A stretch of DNA of 64,000 bases, taken from NCBI RefSeq assembly GCF_000766795.1, contig NZ_JPDS01000001.1, positions 749,001-813,000 on the forward strand, written 5' to 3'. The notes under the pieces are model-generated. The model saw only the letters and a program-made list of their open reading frames with translations, was not told where the DNA came from and did not search any database. The stretch's first letter is position 1. The number at the start of each line of letters is the position of its first letter. This stretch comes from Polaribacter sp. Hel1_85. GTDB lineage: Bacteria > Bacteroidota > Bacteroidia > Flavobacteriales > Flavobacteriaceae. Shown here in pieces: positions 7,089 through 17,690 of this stretch. Position numbers and translations under genes: made by a program.

Positions 7089-9116
7089 TTAAATCTTACC
7101 GTAATATTTTCTCACAAACCATTCAATTGTAAATAAAGAGATTACAATAAATAAAATCCATTTCCAATCTATTAAATTTTGCTCTTTAACAATTGATTTT
7201 TGTGTGGTATAAAACGTTTTATTAGTTAAAAGGTCTTTCTTTAATTGAGCTACTTGATCTTTAAAATAAAGCTTCCCTCCTGTTTTATGTGCTAGTTTTA
7301 AGAGCTTATCAGAATCTGCATTCGTAAATTGTTCTTCAATTTGGTAATCTGTTATTTTAAATTTTCCATATTTATTAATGTTCTGTCCTTTTACAGCAAC
7401 TTTATAACTATAATCTCCAGAAACAAGACCTTCAATTTCAGCTTGATAAGAATTATTAAATAATGAAAAAGGGATTATGGTTACTTTTTTAGTTTCTTTA
7501 TTAGTAATCGTGATTTCTAAAGAAGCTCTTGCATCAAACTGATAATTTTTATCCGTATAAAAAGCTGATAGGTTAATCGTTGAATTAGCAGGATATAAAC
7601 TTTCTGAATTCACTTCTAAACGATTTCTCTTTTTGTTAGAAGCTAAATATTGAACTAAATTTCCAATAAATTCATCAAAATCTTGAAATGAATTTGAGTT
7701 CAAAAAACTAGCAGCTCTCCATTTCCATAATCCTTCTCCAAATAACACTCCAGATTTTTGATTATTTTCTTCAAATGTTGCCAATAAAGGTTCCTTTGTT
7801 TCTAAACCATTAATACTTTGAAATAACAAGGTTTGATGTTCTTTGGAAATAACAACTTCTCCATAAGTATTTTTAAGAGGAGAAAACTGATTAAAACCAA
7901 TATCCTTTTGTAAAAAAGTTAAAAATGAAGAGTTAAAAATTGCACCATAATTTTCTGTTTGTTTGATTGCCTTTTTTGAAAACCCTAATTGCTGTTTGTT
8001 AATGAAATTCCAATCTGTTTGTACCCCAGAAACTAAAAAATAGTTACTATTTTCTGATTTTATCTTACTCAGTATTTTGTTAAAGTAATTGTTTGGATTA
8101 TACAATATAACTAACTGGTAATCATTTATATTAAATTTTTTATTATTAATATGATAATGATCTACAGAACGTTGTTTATTACTTTCTATCGCTTTTTTTA
8201 ACACGCCAATATCTGGATGTAATACAGAATATAAAATCAATACTTTTGTTTGTTCATCTATAACTTCTACAGAGAAATTCTTATAGTTATTTTTAGTATT
8301 TTTCTCTCCTTCTACTTCACGAATTGAGGCAGAATAATATTGCAATCCTTCTTTTGTAGAAGTTAAATTTGTAGTAATCGTTTTAGAATTATCGCTAGGA
8401 GAAAATTGTATTTTTTTTGTAAAAATAGTTTTACCCTTTTTGATTATTGAAAATCGGGAAGTGATAGTTTCTTCACCCTCATAATTCAATAAAACTTCCA
8501 CAGGAAATTTATTCTTAATATAACTGTACTTATTTACATTTAACTGACTTATTTTTAAATCTTTATACTGAATTGTATCCCCAAAAACAATTGGATACAC
8601 TTTTTGATCAGCATTTAAAAACTCATAATCGTTACCAATAGTTTGGTTTCCGTCTGTTAATACAATTATTGGTGCAATTTTATCTACATATAATTGATTT
8701 ACAGCAGAAATAGCTTCAGAAACGTTGGTTTCATTATCCGTATAAGAAAGTGTGTCTAAATGGTTTAATTTACTTCCGAAAGTAAACTCGTTAATATCAA
8801 ATTTATCATTTAAAGCTTTGTCATCTTTAATTCCTTGCAAAAAAGCTTCAATATTACTAGTTTCTTTAAAAAAAGGAATGGATTTAGAGTTATCAACCAA
8901 AACCGCTAAGACAGGTTTTGTATTTTGGTTTTCAGTTTTCTTAATTGTTGGGTTTATCAACAACAAAATCAATAAAAATAGACTCAAAGTCTTTAATACA
9001 AATAGTAAAATATTGATTTTATGCTTCTTTTTTACTTTATAAAAATATTGAAAGAATGCTATTGAAAGACTCAATAATAAAGCAAGAACTATATATATAA
9101 CCGTGGTTGTTTGCAA
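7089..9116 (-). CDS. Membrane-anchored protein with VWA-like domain
   Basis: 675 residues. Two N-terminal membrane segments (about 5-22 and 35-58, LLFVLKTLSLFLLILLLI) and one at the C-terminus (about 650-666) bracket a periplasmic region. A MIDAS-like motif LAVLVDNSKS starts near 72 (D-x-S-x-S variant DNSKS), and a VLTDGNQT strand near 153 agrees with a VWA fold. Similar proteins in Bacteroidota occur near BatA/BatD-type genes, but none is adjacent here. The role is unknown and no catalytic site is visible. It lies 13 bases from the thioesterase and may be cotranscribed with it. Confidence 0.65.
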   Translation of the reverse strand: MQTTTVIYIVLALLLSLSIAFFQYFYKVKKKHKINILLFVLKTLSLFLLILLLINPTIKKTENQNTKPVLAVLVDNSKSIPFFKETSNIEAFLQGIKDDKALNDKFDINEFTFGSKLNHLDTLSYTDNETNVSEAISAVNQLYVDKIAPIIVLTDGNQTIGNDYEFLNADQKVYPIVFGDTIQYKDLKISQLNVNKYSYIKNKFPVEVLLNYEGEETITSRFSIIKKGKTIFTKKIQFSPSDNSKTITTNLTSTKEGLQYYSASIREVEGEKNTKNNYKNFSVEVIDEQTKVLILYSVLHPDIGVLKKAIESNKQRSVDHYHINNKKFNINDYQLVILYNPNNYFNKILSKIKSENSNYFLVSGVQTDWNFINKQQLGFSKKAIKQTENYGAIFNSSFLTFLQKDIGFNQFSPLKNTYGEVVISKEHQTLLFQSINGLETKEPLLATFEENNQKSGVLFGEGLWKWRAASFLNSNSFQDFDEFIGNLVQYLASNKKRNRLEVNSESLYPANSTINLSAFYTDKNYQFDARASLEITITNKETKKVTIIPFSLFNNSYQAEIEGLVSGDYSYKVAVKGQNINKYGKFKITDYQIEEQFTNADSDKLLKLAHKTGGKLYFKDQVAQLKKDLLTNKTFYTTQKSIVKEQNLIDWKWILFIVISLFTIEWFVRKYYGKI

Positions 9117-9204
9117 TGATTTTTATTTATTGTGAAAGATATAAATAACTATTTAAAAATGAATACTATATTTTTATTGTATTTGAATTAAATAATATGA
9201 TAAA

Positions 9205-10515
9205 CTATATTTTTTCTGGTTTCTTTAAGGATAAAGAACCAATTAACATGAAGCCTAAAAAAGGTAATAAAATATAGCTAATGTAGCTATAGCTTCCAAA
9301 ACTTGTAAAACAATAACTAAACAAACTTGGCGCTAATGCACTTGCTATAACTAAAAAACTCATTACTTTCCCTGTAATTGCTCCTAAAAAATCTCTCCCA
9401 AAATAACGTGGCCATGTTACAGCATTTACAACCGCAAAAAGACCACTAAATATTCCTAAACCAATAATTAACAAATAAATTCCAATTGTATCATCTAAAA
9501 TTAATAAACCAACAGAAGCTATAATTCCACTAAAAATCATGATAAAAAGATATATTTTATGCTGAATATAATCGCTTAAAATATTAGCCAATGTAGAAAC
9601 TGAAATTGCAATGATAGAAATAGGCAAAAAAACAGCAATTGCTTCAGTTTTCTCATAACCTTGGGTCTTAAATATTGAAACTACATGAAATGTAAAACCT
9701 GTACTAAAAAAACTATTAAAAGCTAAAGCTAAACCAAACATCCAAAAAGCTCTTGTTTTTTTTGCTTCTTCTAATGTAAAATTTACTTCAATAATTTCTA
9801 CTCTTTTTTTCTTCTTTTTCTTTTTTGATAGAAAACCATCAGGGATTAAGCCAAAATCTTCTGGTTTATTTCTATAAAACTGAAGTATTAAAAAACTAAA
9901 AATAAATAAACAAACTGCTAAAATTTGCCAACTTACCTCCCAACCATTTTCATCTATTAAATAATTAAATAGAATTGGTGAGCTTGAAAAACCTAATGAA
10001 ACAGCAATACTACTTATAGAATTTACTTTTCCTCGGTTCTTATCAAACCACATCATCACCATATTTCTAGAAGACATTGTAAGTACTCCTTGTCCGCAAA
10101 AACGAACCAAAAAGAACAATAAACAAAGTAATACAAAAGGAATAAACCAAGATTTAGTATTGAAACCTGACTTAATACTATCACTAATTCCTTCTGAGTA
10201 AGAAAAAATAATTAATGCTATTCCTAAAAAAAAAGCCGCAAAAAAAGCAACAAACCTTGCTCCAAATCTATCGAACAATCTACCAGCTTTGGTAACAAAA
10301 AAAGCACTTAACAAAGTCCCAATTAAATATGCATTACTAAACTGATTTCTTGTTAAACCTAAAGCATCTTTTACAGGGTCTGTAAAAACAGAAACTCCTA
10401 CTGTTTGCCCTGGAATACTGAATAAAACACCAATACTTCCAAAGATTAAAACTACATATCCATAGAAAAAAGGCCATTTTTTAGGATTTACAAAAGAGAG
10501 TTTATTAGGATTCAT
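9205..10515 (-). CDS. MFS transporter
   Basis: 436 residues with about 12 membrane segments and a central cytoplasmic loop around 230-245 that carries a Lys run (FLSKKKKKKKRVEI). The start MNPNKLSFVNPKKWPFFYGYVVLIFGSIG and the loop KAGRLFDRFGARFVAFFAAF (the MFS loop 2-3 signature G-x3-D-R-x-G-x-R) support the family. It resembles the monocarboxylate/oxalate-formate type. The substrate cannot be read from the sequence. The EamA transporter starts only nine bases upstream of this start codon, so the two are probably one operon. Confidence 0.8.
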   Translation of the reverse strand: MNPNKLSFVNPKKWPFFYGYVVLIFGSIGVLFSIPGQTVGVSVFTDPVKDALGLTRNQFSNAYLIGTLLSAFFVTKAGRLFDRFGARFVAFFAAFFLGIALIIFSYSEGISDSIKSGFNTKSWFIPFVLLCLLFFLVRFCGQGVLTMSSRNMVMMWFDKNRGKVNSISSIAVSLGFSSSPILFNYLIDENGWEVSWQILAVCLFIFSFLILQFYRNKPEDFGLIPDGFLSKKKKKKKRVEIIEVNFTLEEAKKTRAFWMFGLALAFNSFFSTGFTFHVVSIFKTQGYEKTEAIAVFLPISIIAISVSTLANILSDYIQHKIYLFIMIFSGIIASVGLLILDDTIGIYLLIIGLGIFSGLFAVVNAVTWPRYFGRDFLGAITGKVMSFLVIASALAPSLFSYCFTSFGSYSYISYILLPFLGFMLIGSLSLKKPEKI

Positions 10516-10524
10516 TGGTTTGTA

Positions 10525-11412
10525 TTATTTTCTTTTTCTAGAAGTAATAAAATAAACTCCGGTTAATAAAATTATTGAAGCCAAAATAGATTGTGTAGTA
10601 AGGTTTTCACCTAAAAAATACCAACCCATAAACAATGCGATAACAGGGTTTACATAAGCAGAAGTAGCAACTTTTTCTGGAGATACAGATTTTAACAAAT
10701 AATTAAATGCTGTAAAAGCAATAATACCTCCAAAAATAATCAGTATTATCATCGATATCTGAACATTAGTACTCCAATTTAAAGGAGAAACCCATACTTC
10801 ATTAAAACTTAAACTTACTAATAACAAAATAGAACCAGCAACTAACATTTGATACCCTGTACTTACCATAAAACTTTTAGGTAAATTTACTTTTGATACA
10901 AAAACACTACCATAACTCCAACTTAATACACAAGTTAGTATCATAAAAACACCAAGTAAACTACCTTCAGAAGTCGTTAATTCTTGCTGACTTACTAATA
11001 AATACATGCCAAAAAGACCTAAAACAACGCCTATCATTGATTTTCTCTGAAAAGGTTTTCTATCAATTAGTCTTAACAAAAACAATACAAATAAAGGTTG
11101 TGTTGATGCTAATAAAGCTCCAAAACCACTATCAACATATTTTAAAGCCCAAACAAAAACACCATTTCCATAAATTAGAAAAAAGAAAGCAGCGATACTT
11201 GAATTTAAAAGTTGCTTTTTAGAAATTGATAAGTTGTGTTTTAAAAGTATTGCTAAAAGTAACATTAAAACTCCTGCAGTTGAAAAACGAATTCCTGCTA
11301 TAAAAAATGGAGGTAATTCTGAAACTGCAATTTTATTAAATAAATAAGTAGAACCCCAAATGACATAAATTGAGATAAAAGATAAGATTATTAACAGTTT
11401 AGAATTCTTCAT
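10525..11412 (-). CDS. EamA/DMT-family transporter
   Basis: 295 residues and about ten membrane segments in two EamA repeats. The N-terminal repeat opens with SIYVIWGSTYLFNKIAV and PPFFIAGIRFSTAG, the family hallmark; the second contains GGIIAFTAFNYLLKSVSPEKVATSAYVNPVIALFMGW near 230-265. These carriers usually export amino acids or metabolites. The substrate is not predictable. It is followed after nine bases by the MFS gene in the same direction. Confidence 0.88.
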   Translation of the reverse strand: MKNSKLLIILSFISIYVIWGSTYLFNKIAVSELPPFFIAGIRFSTAGVLMLLLAILLKHNLSISKKQLLNSSIAAFFFLIYGNGVFVWALKYVDSGFGALLASTQPLFVLFLLRLIDRKPFQRKSMIGVVLGLFGMYLLVSQQELTTSEGSLLGVFMILTCVLSWSYGSVFVSKVNLPKSFMVSTGYQMLVAGSILLLVSLSFNEVWVSPLNWSTNVQISMIILIIFGGIIAFTAFNYLLKSVSPEKVATSAYVNPVIALFMGWYFLGENLTTQSILASIILLTGVYFITSRKRK

Positions 11413-11530
11413 GAATACTTATGTTTACTTGTGCAATCTTAAGCATTATTTAAATAAAACAACCAGTTAAAACTAATTATTATCTAAAAATAATAAGAGT
11501 TTATAAATGATTATTTTTTAATAAAAATAA

Positions 11531-12481
11531 TTAATATAAACTAAAGTAATCCTTATCCATTTTTTCACCTACAAGTGACAAATCGTCTACTAAATTTTCT
11601 ATAAATTCTTTTAAATCTTCTTGAAAATCTTCAATTGTTTTATAACGATATTCACAAGATAATTTACCAATTAAAAAAGCTGCTGAATCTTTATGAGGAT
11701 ATTCTTCTTTAGTTAAAAAACTCATGTAATATTTTATATTATTTAAAGAATTCATTATAGATCTAGGACAATCTGTATTTAATATTAAAAATTCTAAAAC
11801 ATTATGACTAGAAGGTGGTTTTCTATAGTACCTTCTCATCATATCATATGTTTCTATACATTTTAAAAGTATTGTCCATTCAAAACTAGTTTTTACAGGT
11901 GTGTCAAAATTTACTTTTTCAATAAGAGCATCATTGTATTTAGAATTTATTATTCTAATCACTTGGTTTGCTCTTTCTATATAAATACCTAGCATAATAA
12001 TTGCATAAACTTCATCATGTAATAGTGTTGCTCTTATTTTAGTACGTAAAGATGCTATATTTGATGTAATTAAATTTGTAAATTCAAACAATCCACTTTT
12101 AACAAAACGCTCCGCAGAATAATTTTTAACCGTTCTATTTAGAATATTTATCGATTCGTATAATTCTGTTGATATTAAATCTCTTGCACCATTTGCATTT
12201 TGCTGTGCATTGCTAATAGAACTTAAAATTGAATAATGTTTTTCTGGATTCAATCCAATATCAAACAAAACATCCCTTTCATTTATTGGTTTTTCAAGTT
12301 TTAATTCCTCTTCATCTGCGACAAACAACATAGAACGCAACACAAACTCTCTAGATTGTGCCAATTCATTAGGAGCATCTAAAGAAGAAAAATAATTTAC
12401 ATTTAAATACCTTGCAATATGTTCAGAACGTTCTAAATAACGTCCCATCCAAAAAAGGTTATTGGCTACTCTTGCTAACAT
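11531..12481 (-). CDS. Alpha-E domain protein (stand-alone)
   Basis: 316 residues, almost all helix. It opens with the alpha-E signature MLARVANNLFWMGRYLERSE and repeats it around IIMLGIYIERANQVIRI near 165. The family is always found with circularly permuted ATP-grasp and transglutaminase proteins, and is thought to take part in a peptide modification or ligation whose product is unknown. Here it follows the short ATP-grasp gene by ten bases, so the two form one operon. A fused copy exists in the divergent operon at 17691. Confidence 0.88.
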   Translation of the reverse strand: MLARVANNLFWMGRYLERSEHIARYLNVNYFSSLDAPNELAQSREFVLRSMLFVADEEELKLEKPINERDVLFDIGLNPEKHYSILSSISNAQQNANGARDLISTELYESINILNRTVKNYSAERFVKSGLFEFTNLITSNIASLRTKIRATLLHDEVYAIIMLGIYIERANQVIRIINSKYNDALIEKVNFDTPVKTSFEWTILLKCIETYDMMRRYYRKPPSSHNVLEFLILNTDCPRSIMNSLNNIKYYMSFLTKEEYPHKDSAAFLIGKLSCEYRYKTIEDFQEDLKEFIENLVDDLSLVGEKMDKDYFSLY

Positions 12482-12491
12482 AGAATTTTAT

Positions 12492-14000
12492 TTATTTTTT
12501 TAACACCCAAGTATCTTTAGAACCACCTCCTTGAGAAGAATTTACAATTAAATTACCTCTTTTGAGTGCTACCCTTGTTAAACCTCCTTTTAACACAAAA
12601 TCTTTGTCTTTACCCAGTAAAGTAAAAGTTCTTAAATCTACATGTCTTGGCTCAAAAGAATTTTCATCCTCTATATAAGTGGCATGTGTAGAAAGAGACA
12701 TGATGGGCTGTGCAATGTACTTTCTAGGACTTTCTTTAATTGTGATTTTTACTTTTTCAATTTCTTCTTTAGTCAATTTATTTCCTATAGATATACCATA
12801 ACCACCAGATTCATCAACTGGTTTTACTACTAATTTATCAATGTTTTCAAGCACATATTTTAATTCATCTGGCCTACTGCAATGATATGTATGTACATTA
12901 TTAAGTATTGGCTCTTCATCTAAGTAATATTTTATAATTTGTGGCATATAGGTGTAAACAGCTTTGTCATCTGCTACACCTGTACCTGGAGCATTAACTA
13001 AACAGACCTTACCCTTAATATAAGAATTAAATATACCCGGAACACCTAAGACTGAATCAGGTTTAAATACTAGAGGATCTATATAATCATCATCTATTCT
13101 TCTATAAATGACATCAACCCTCTCTAAACCTTTAATCGTTTTCATATAGACAAAATCATTTTCAATAAATAAATCTCGTCCTTCTACTAACTCAACTCCC
13201 ATTTGTTTTGCCAGAAATGAATGTTCATAATAAGCAGAATTATAAACCCCTGGTGTTAAAACAACACATTTAGGAACATCTACACCTTTAGGCTTTACAG
13301 ACTCTATAATTTCTAATAGATTTTGACCATAATCAGAAACATTATGAGATTTGTAATGATTAAAAACACCAAACAAAGTTCGCTTTAATGCTTCTCTATT
13401 ACCAACTACATAACTAACACCAGAAGGGCATCTTATATTATCTTCTAACACATAATATTCTCCATCAGAGTGTTTAATTAAATCTGTACCTGAAACATGG
13501 TTATAAATACCTCCTGGAGGATTAAATCCTTTCATTTGTTTTAAGTAGTTCACAGAAGAACTAATAAGATCCATAGGAACAATACCTTGCTTTATTATTT
13601 TTTGATCATGATATAAATCCCATAAAAATAAGTTGAGAGCTTTACTTCTTTGTAAGGCTCCAGCTTCTAATTTTACCCATTCATCATTACCAATAATTCT
13701 AGGAAATAAATCAAATGGAAATATCTTTTCTTTTGTCTCTTTATCACTATAAACCTGAAATGTAATACCTTGATTAAAAAAAGCGTCTTTCGCCTTATCG
13801 TTTAGTGATACAAAATCATTGACTGAATATTCACTAAATAATTTAAACAAAGTTTGATAAACCTCTCTTACTTCTTTATTACTCGTAAATATCTCATCAT
13901 AAAACCTTGAATCAAATTCATAGGTAGAAAAAATGGGCAATTTTGTGTATGCTTTCAAATTATATCCTTTTAATGTAAAATTAACAAAATAATTCAACAA
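12492..14000 (-). CDS. Circularly permuted ATP-grasp type 2 protein
   Basis: 502 residues. Visible family features: GGIYNHVSGTDLIKHSDGEYYVLEDNIRCPSGVSYV near 163-198, then RRIDDDYIDPLVF near 296, then VVKPVDESGGYGISIG near 390. The last carries the acidic and Lys residues expected for ATP and metal, and the chain ends NSSQGGGSKDTWVL. The family makes amide or peptide bonds using ATP. The start is at 14000 (MLNYFVNFT); a later start is possible because the first 20 residues are not typical. Its alpha-E partner follows directly. Confidence 0.88.
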   Translation of the reverse strand: MLNYFVNFTLKGYNLKAYTKLPIFSTYEFDSRFYDEIFTSNKEVREVYQTLFKLFSEYSVNDFVSLNDKAKDAFFNQGITFQVYSDKETKEKIFPFDLFPRIIGNDEWVKLEAGALQRSKALNLFLWDLYHDQKIIKQGIVPMDLISSSVNYLKQMKGFNPPGGIYNHVSGTDLIKHSDGEYYVLEDNIRCPSGVSYVVGNREALKRTLFGVFNHYKSHNVSDYGQNLLEIIESVKPKGVDVPKCVVLTPGVYNSAYYEHSFLAKQMGVELVEGRDLFIENDFVYMKTIKGLERVDVIYRRIDDDYIDPLVFKPDSVLGVPGIFNSYIKGKVCLVNAPGTGVADDKAVYTYMPQIIKYYLDEEPILNNVHTYHCSRPDELKYVLENIDKLVVKPVDESGGYGISIGNKLTKEEIEKVKITIKESPRKYIAQPIMSLSTHATYIEDENSFEPRHVDLRTFTLLGKDKDFVLKGGLTRVALKRGNLIVNSSQGGGSKDTWVLKK

Positions 14001-14328
14001 ACAATAAATTGTATTGAGTTATTTTCAACACAAACCCATATACATTAAATTATATAGCATATATTTACAATAATATTGAATTATCAATAATTATAAAAAC
14101 ACTAATTATTGATGAAATACTAAAAAAAACTTATTAAAAAATGCGGAATAATTAATAATATGAGTTTAAAATTATGATTCAATAATAATGAATCAAAAAG
14201 AAAAATTAACTGTTAAATCAAGATTGAAATTTTGCTGGATTTTAATTAAATCTATATTATTTTTTAGTTTATTTCCATACAATTTATTTAATTTCACATT
14301 TCGATTTAACCTTACACAATACTAATCT
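14001..14328. other. Divergent intergenic region between the two ATP-grasp/alpha-E operons
   Basis: 328 very AT-rich bases separate the minus-strand operon (start 14000) from the plus-strand operon (start 14329). It must hold both promoters. No perfect TAnnTTTG element, no convincing palindrome and no plausible gene were found. Confidence 0.5.
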
Positions 14329-17300
14329 ATGGCACTAAAAGTTGTAATATCACATAAAACAAAATACATATATGATCGTTCGGTAAATCTTTCTCCACAT
14401 ATTTTTAGATTAAGACCTGCTCCACACAGTAGAACCCCAATAGAGTCTTATTCTTTAAATATTGAACCAAAAAATCATTTTTTTAACTGGCAACAAGACC
14501 CTTTTGGTAACTATTTAGCCCGTGTTGTTTTTCCAGAAAAAACAAAAAAATTGTCTATAGATGTAGAAATTATAGCCGATTTAAAAACAATAAATCCTTT
14601 TGATTTTTTTATTGAAGAATCTGCAGAAGAATTTCCTTTTACTTATTCAGATACACTAAAGAAAGAGCTAGTTCCGTATTTAGAAATTACAGAAAAAGGG
14701 AAACTAATTGATGAATTTATAAAAACAATCGATTATACTCCAAGAAAAACTATTTATTTTTTAATAGATATTAATCAAAAAATATACGATTTTTTAAATT
14801 ATAATATTCGTATGGAACCTGGAGTACAAAGTTGTGAAGAAACTTTATACAAAAAAACAGGTTCTTGTAGAGATTTTGCTTGGTTATTTGTACAAACCTT
14901 ACGCCATTTAGGTTTTGGTGCTCGTTTTGTTTCTGGTTATTTAGTGCAATTAAAGTCTGATGAAAAATCTTTAGATGGTCCTTCTGGACCAGAACAAGAT
15001 TTTACAGATTTACATGCTTGGGCAGAGGTATATTTGCCTGGTGCTGGTTGGATTGGTTTTGATGCAACATCAGGATTATTAGCTGGTGAAGGACATATTC
15101 CGTTAGCTTGTACACCTACTTTTGAAAGTGCAGCTCCTGTTTCTGGAATGTCTGATAAATGTGAAACCACTTTTGAATTTGAAAATTCTGTAGAAAGAAT
15201 TTTTGAATCTCCAAGAGTTACAAAACCATATACAGAAGAGCAATGGAATGCAATTGAAAAATTAGGTTATAAAGTAGAAAAACAGTTGCAAAAAAATGAT
15301 GTTCGACTTACTATGGGAGGTGAACCAACTTTTGTTTCTATTGATGACATGGAATCTGCACAATGGAATACAGATGCAGATGGCCCTGAAAAAAGAGAAC
15401 GAGCTGCAGATTTATCAAAAAGATTATTAAATACTATTGGTGAAGGTGGTTTTTTACACCATGCACAAGGAAAATGGTATCCAGGTGAACCGTTACCAAG
15501 ATGGTCTACTGAATTATGTTGGAGAAAAGATGAAAGAAAAATATGGTTTAATCCTAATTTATTAGCTGCCATTGGAGGTTCTAAAAAAATAGAGAAAGGA
15601 ACAGACAAACTCTTTTTAGAAACTTTAACTACTTATTTAGCAATTACCAAAAATCATATTACACCTACTTATGAAGACGCATTTTATTTTTTATGGGAAC
15701 AAGGTAAACTTCCTATAGATATAAACCCTGGTGAAGACAAAGACAGTTCTTTAGCAGAAAAAAAGTTGAAAGAGATTTTAGAAGACGGAACATCTAACCC
15801 TGTAGGTTATGTATTACCTCTAAATAAAACAGCCGATAATTGGTTTTCTAGTGAGTGGAAATTTAGAAGGAATTATATTTATCTAACCCCAGGGAATTCT
15901 CCCTTAGGATTAAGACTTCCTTTAGATTCATTAGCATCAAAACCAGAGCACGAAATTTTTCCTATATATGAACCAGACCTTTTTGAGAAAAAGAAACGTT
16001 TACCAAGTTTTAGGAGAATGGTTGCCAAAAGACATGAAACCGTTTTACAAGAAGGTATTAATAAAAATTTACCAAACTATTTTGTAAGAACTGCACTTTG
16101 TGCTGAAGTTAGAGAAGAAAAATTACACTTATTTCTACCTCCTTTAGAAGATGCAGACTCTTATTTAGATTTATTAGCTTCTATTGAAGCAACTGCAGAA
16201 GAATTAAACATTCCTATAATTTTAGAAGGTTACGGTCCTCCGCATGATAATAGGCTTGAGTCCATGAAAATAACTCCAGATCCAGGTGTTATTGAAGTAA
16301 ATATTCATCCATCTCATAATTGGCAACAATTAATGGATACAACTTTTACCATCTATAATGAAGCAAAAAAAGCTAGATTAGGTACAGAAAAATTTATGAT
16401 TGATGGAAAACACACTGGTACAGGTGGTGGAAATCATGTTACTTTAGGTGGAGTTACCCCAAAAGACAGTCCGTTACTTAGAAGACCAGATTTACTTAGA
16501 AGTTTACTTACTTTTTGGCAACATCACCCAGGACTTTCTTATTTATTTTCTGGTGCTTTTATTGGACCTACAAGTCAAGCTCCAAGAGTTGATGAAGCAA
16601 GACAAGATAATTTATATGAATTAGAGATTGCTTTTAGTCAAATTCCAAAAGAGGGAGAAGTTCCTTTTTGGTTGACAGATCGTTTATTTAGACATTTACT
16701 TACAGATTTAACCGGAAATACACATCGTGCAGAATTTTGTATTGATAAATTATATTCTCCTGATTCATCTACAGGAAGATTAGGAATATTAGAATTAAGA
16801 GGTTTTGATATGCCTCCTCACGCACAAATGAGTTTACTACAGAACTTATTGGTTAGAACTTTAGTTTCTTGGTTTTGGAAAAAACCTTACGAACACAAAT
16901 TAGTTCGTTGGGGAACTTCTTTACACGATAAATTTTTGCTAGAACACTATGTAAGAGAAGATATTAAAGATATTGTTACTCAATTAAACAAAGCAGGTTA
17001 TGCTTTTAAAGAAGAATGGTTTAATCCATTTTTTGAATTCCGTTTTCCATTACATGGAATGGTAAAAATTAACAATATAGATGTAGAATTAAGAGCAGGT
17101 ATAGAACCTTGGAATGTTTTAGGAGAAGAAATGACAGGTGGTGGAACCGCTAGATATGTAGATTCGTCTGTAGAAAAGCTACAAGTTAAAGTAAATAATT
17201 TCTCAGAAGAAAGATTTGTCTTAACTTGCAACGGTGTAAAAGTACAATTAAAAAACACTGGTGTAAAAGGAGAATTTGTTGCTGGAGTTCGATATAAAGC

Positions 17301-17676
17301 TTGGAATCCTTATTCTGCTTTACACCCAACAATTAATGAAGATACGCCATTGGTATTTGATATTGTAGATACTTGGAACAGACGTTCTATTGGAGGTTGT
17401 ACCTATTATGTTACACATCCTGGAGGTCGTTCTTATGACACATACCCTATTAATAGTTTTGAGGCAGAATCTAGAAGAATTAATCGTTTTTGGGATTTTA
17501 ACCATTCTCAAGGAAAAATAGATATTGTTGATGAAGAAAAGAATGAAGACAATAAAAAAATAGTTGAACGAGAAACAAATGTAAAAGAACAAGGAAGTTC
17601 AAAACATTTTAGATATCAAGAAATACCTAAAAACCCAGAATTTCCGAATACTTTAGATTTGAGATTGAAAAAATAA
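14329..17676 (+). CDS. Transglutaminase-DUF2126 fusion protein
   Basis: 1115 residues. Residues 1-270 form a bacterial transglutaminase-like domain with an N-terminal beta domain (MALKVVISHKTKYIYDR). The catalytic triad can be placed at Cys180 (TGSCRDFAW), His229 (DLHAWAEVY) and Asp245 (GFDAT). The remainder (about 310-1115) matches DUF2126, with MGGEPTFVSIDDMES near 327, TGTGGGNHVTLGG near 701 and a Pro-rich FDMPPHAQMSL near 827. The pair is known only from operons with ATP-grasp and alpha-E proteins, and the reaction is not established. It is the first gene of a three-gene operon, with 14 bases to the next. Confidence 0.9.
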   Translation: MALKVVISHKTKYIYDRSVNLSPHIFRLRPAPHSRTPIESYSLNIEPKNHFFNWQQDPFGNYLARVVFPEKTKKLSIDVEIIADLKTINPFDFFIEESAEEFPFTYSDTLKKELVPYLEITEKGKLIDEFIKTIDYTPRKTIYFLIDINQKIYDFLNYNIRMEPGVQSCEETLYKKTGSCRDFAWLFVQTLRHLGFGARFVSGYLVQLKSDEKSLDGPSGPEQDFTDLHAWAEVYLPGAGWIGFDATSGLLAGEGHIPLACTPTFESAAPVSGMSDKCETTFEFENSVERIFESPRVTKPYTEEQWNAIEKLGYKVEKQLQKNDVRLTMGGEPTFVSIDDMESAQWNTDADGPEKRERAADLSKRLLNTIGEGGFLHHAQGKWYPGEPLPRWSTELCWRKDERKIWFNPNLLAAIGGSKKIEKGTDKLFLETLTTYLAITKNHITPTYEDAFYFLWEQGKLPIDINPGEDKDSSLAEKKLKEILEDGTSNPVGYVLPLNKTADNWFSSEWKFRRNYIYLTPGNSPLGLRLPLDSLASKPEHEIFPIYEPDLFEKKKRLPSFRRMVAKRHETVLQEGINKNLPNYFVRTALCAEVREEKLHLFLPPLEDADSYLDLLASIEATAEELNIPIILEGYGPPHDNRLESMKITPDPGVIEVNIHPSHNWQQLMDTTFTIYNEAKKARLGTEKFMIDGKHTGTGGGNHVTLGGVTPKDSPLLRRPDLLRSLLTFWQHHPGLSYLFSGAFIGPTSQAPRVDEARQDNLYELEIAFSQIPKEGEVPFWLTDRLFRHLLTDLTGNTHRAEFCIDKLYSPDSSTGRLGILELRGFDMPPHAQMSLLQNLLVRTLVSWFWKKPYEHKLVRWGTSLHDKFLLEHYVREDIKDIVTQLNKAGYAFKEEWFNPFFEFRFPLHGMVKINNIDVELRAGIEPWNVLGEEMTGGGTARYVDSSVEKLQVKVNNFSEERFVLTCNGVKVQLKNTGVKGEFVAGVRYKAWNPYSALHPTINEDTPLVFDIVDTWNRRSIGGCTYYVTHPGGRSYDTYPINSFEAESRRINRFWDFNHSQGKIDIVDEEKNEDNKKIVERETNVKEQGSSKHFRYQEIPKNPEFPNTLDLRLKK

Positions 17677-17690
17677 TTTCCTAAATATTT

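Noticed and set aside
8752..9042. Plus-strand frame of 96 residues inside the VWA-like gene
   Set aside because: A reverse-frame shadow of a well-supported gene, as are several similar frames in hisD, hisF, serC and ychF.
14937..15608. Minus-strand frames opposite the transglutaminase/DUF2126 gene
   Set aside because: They lie in the antisense of strongly conserved catalytic regions.
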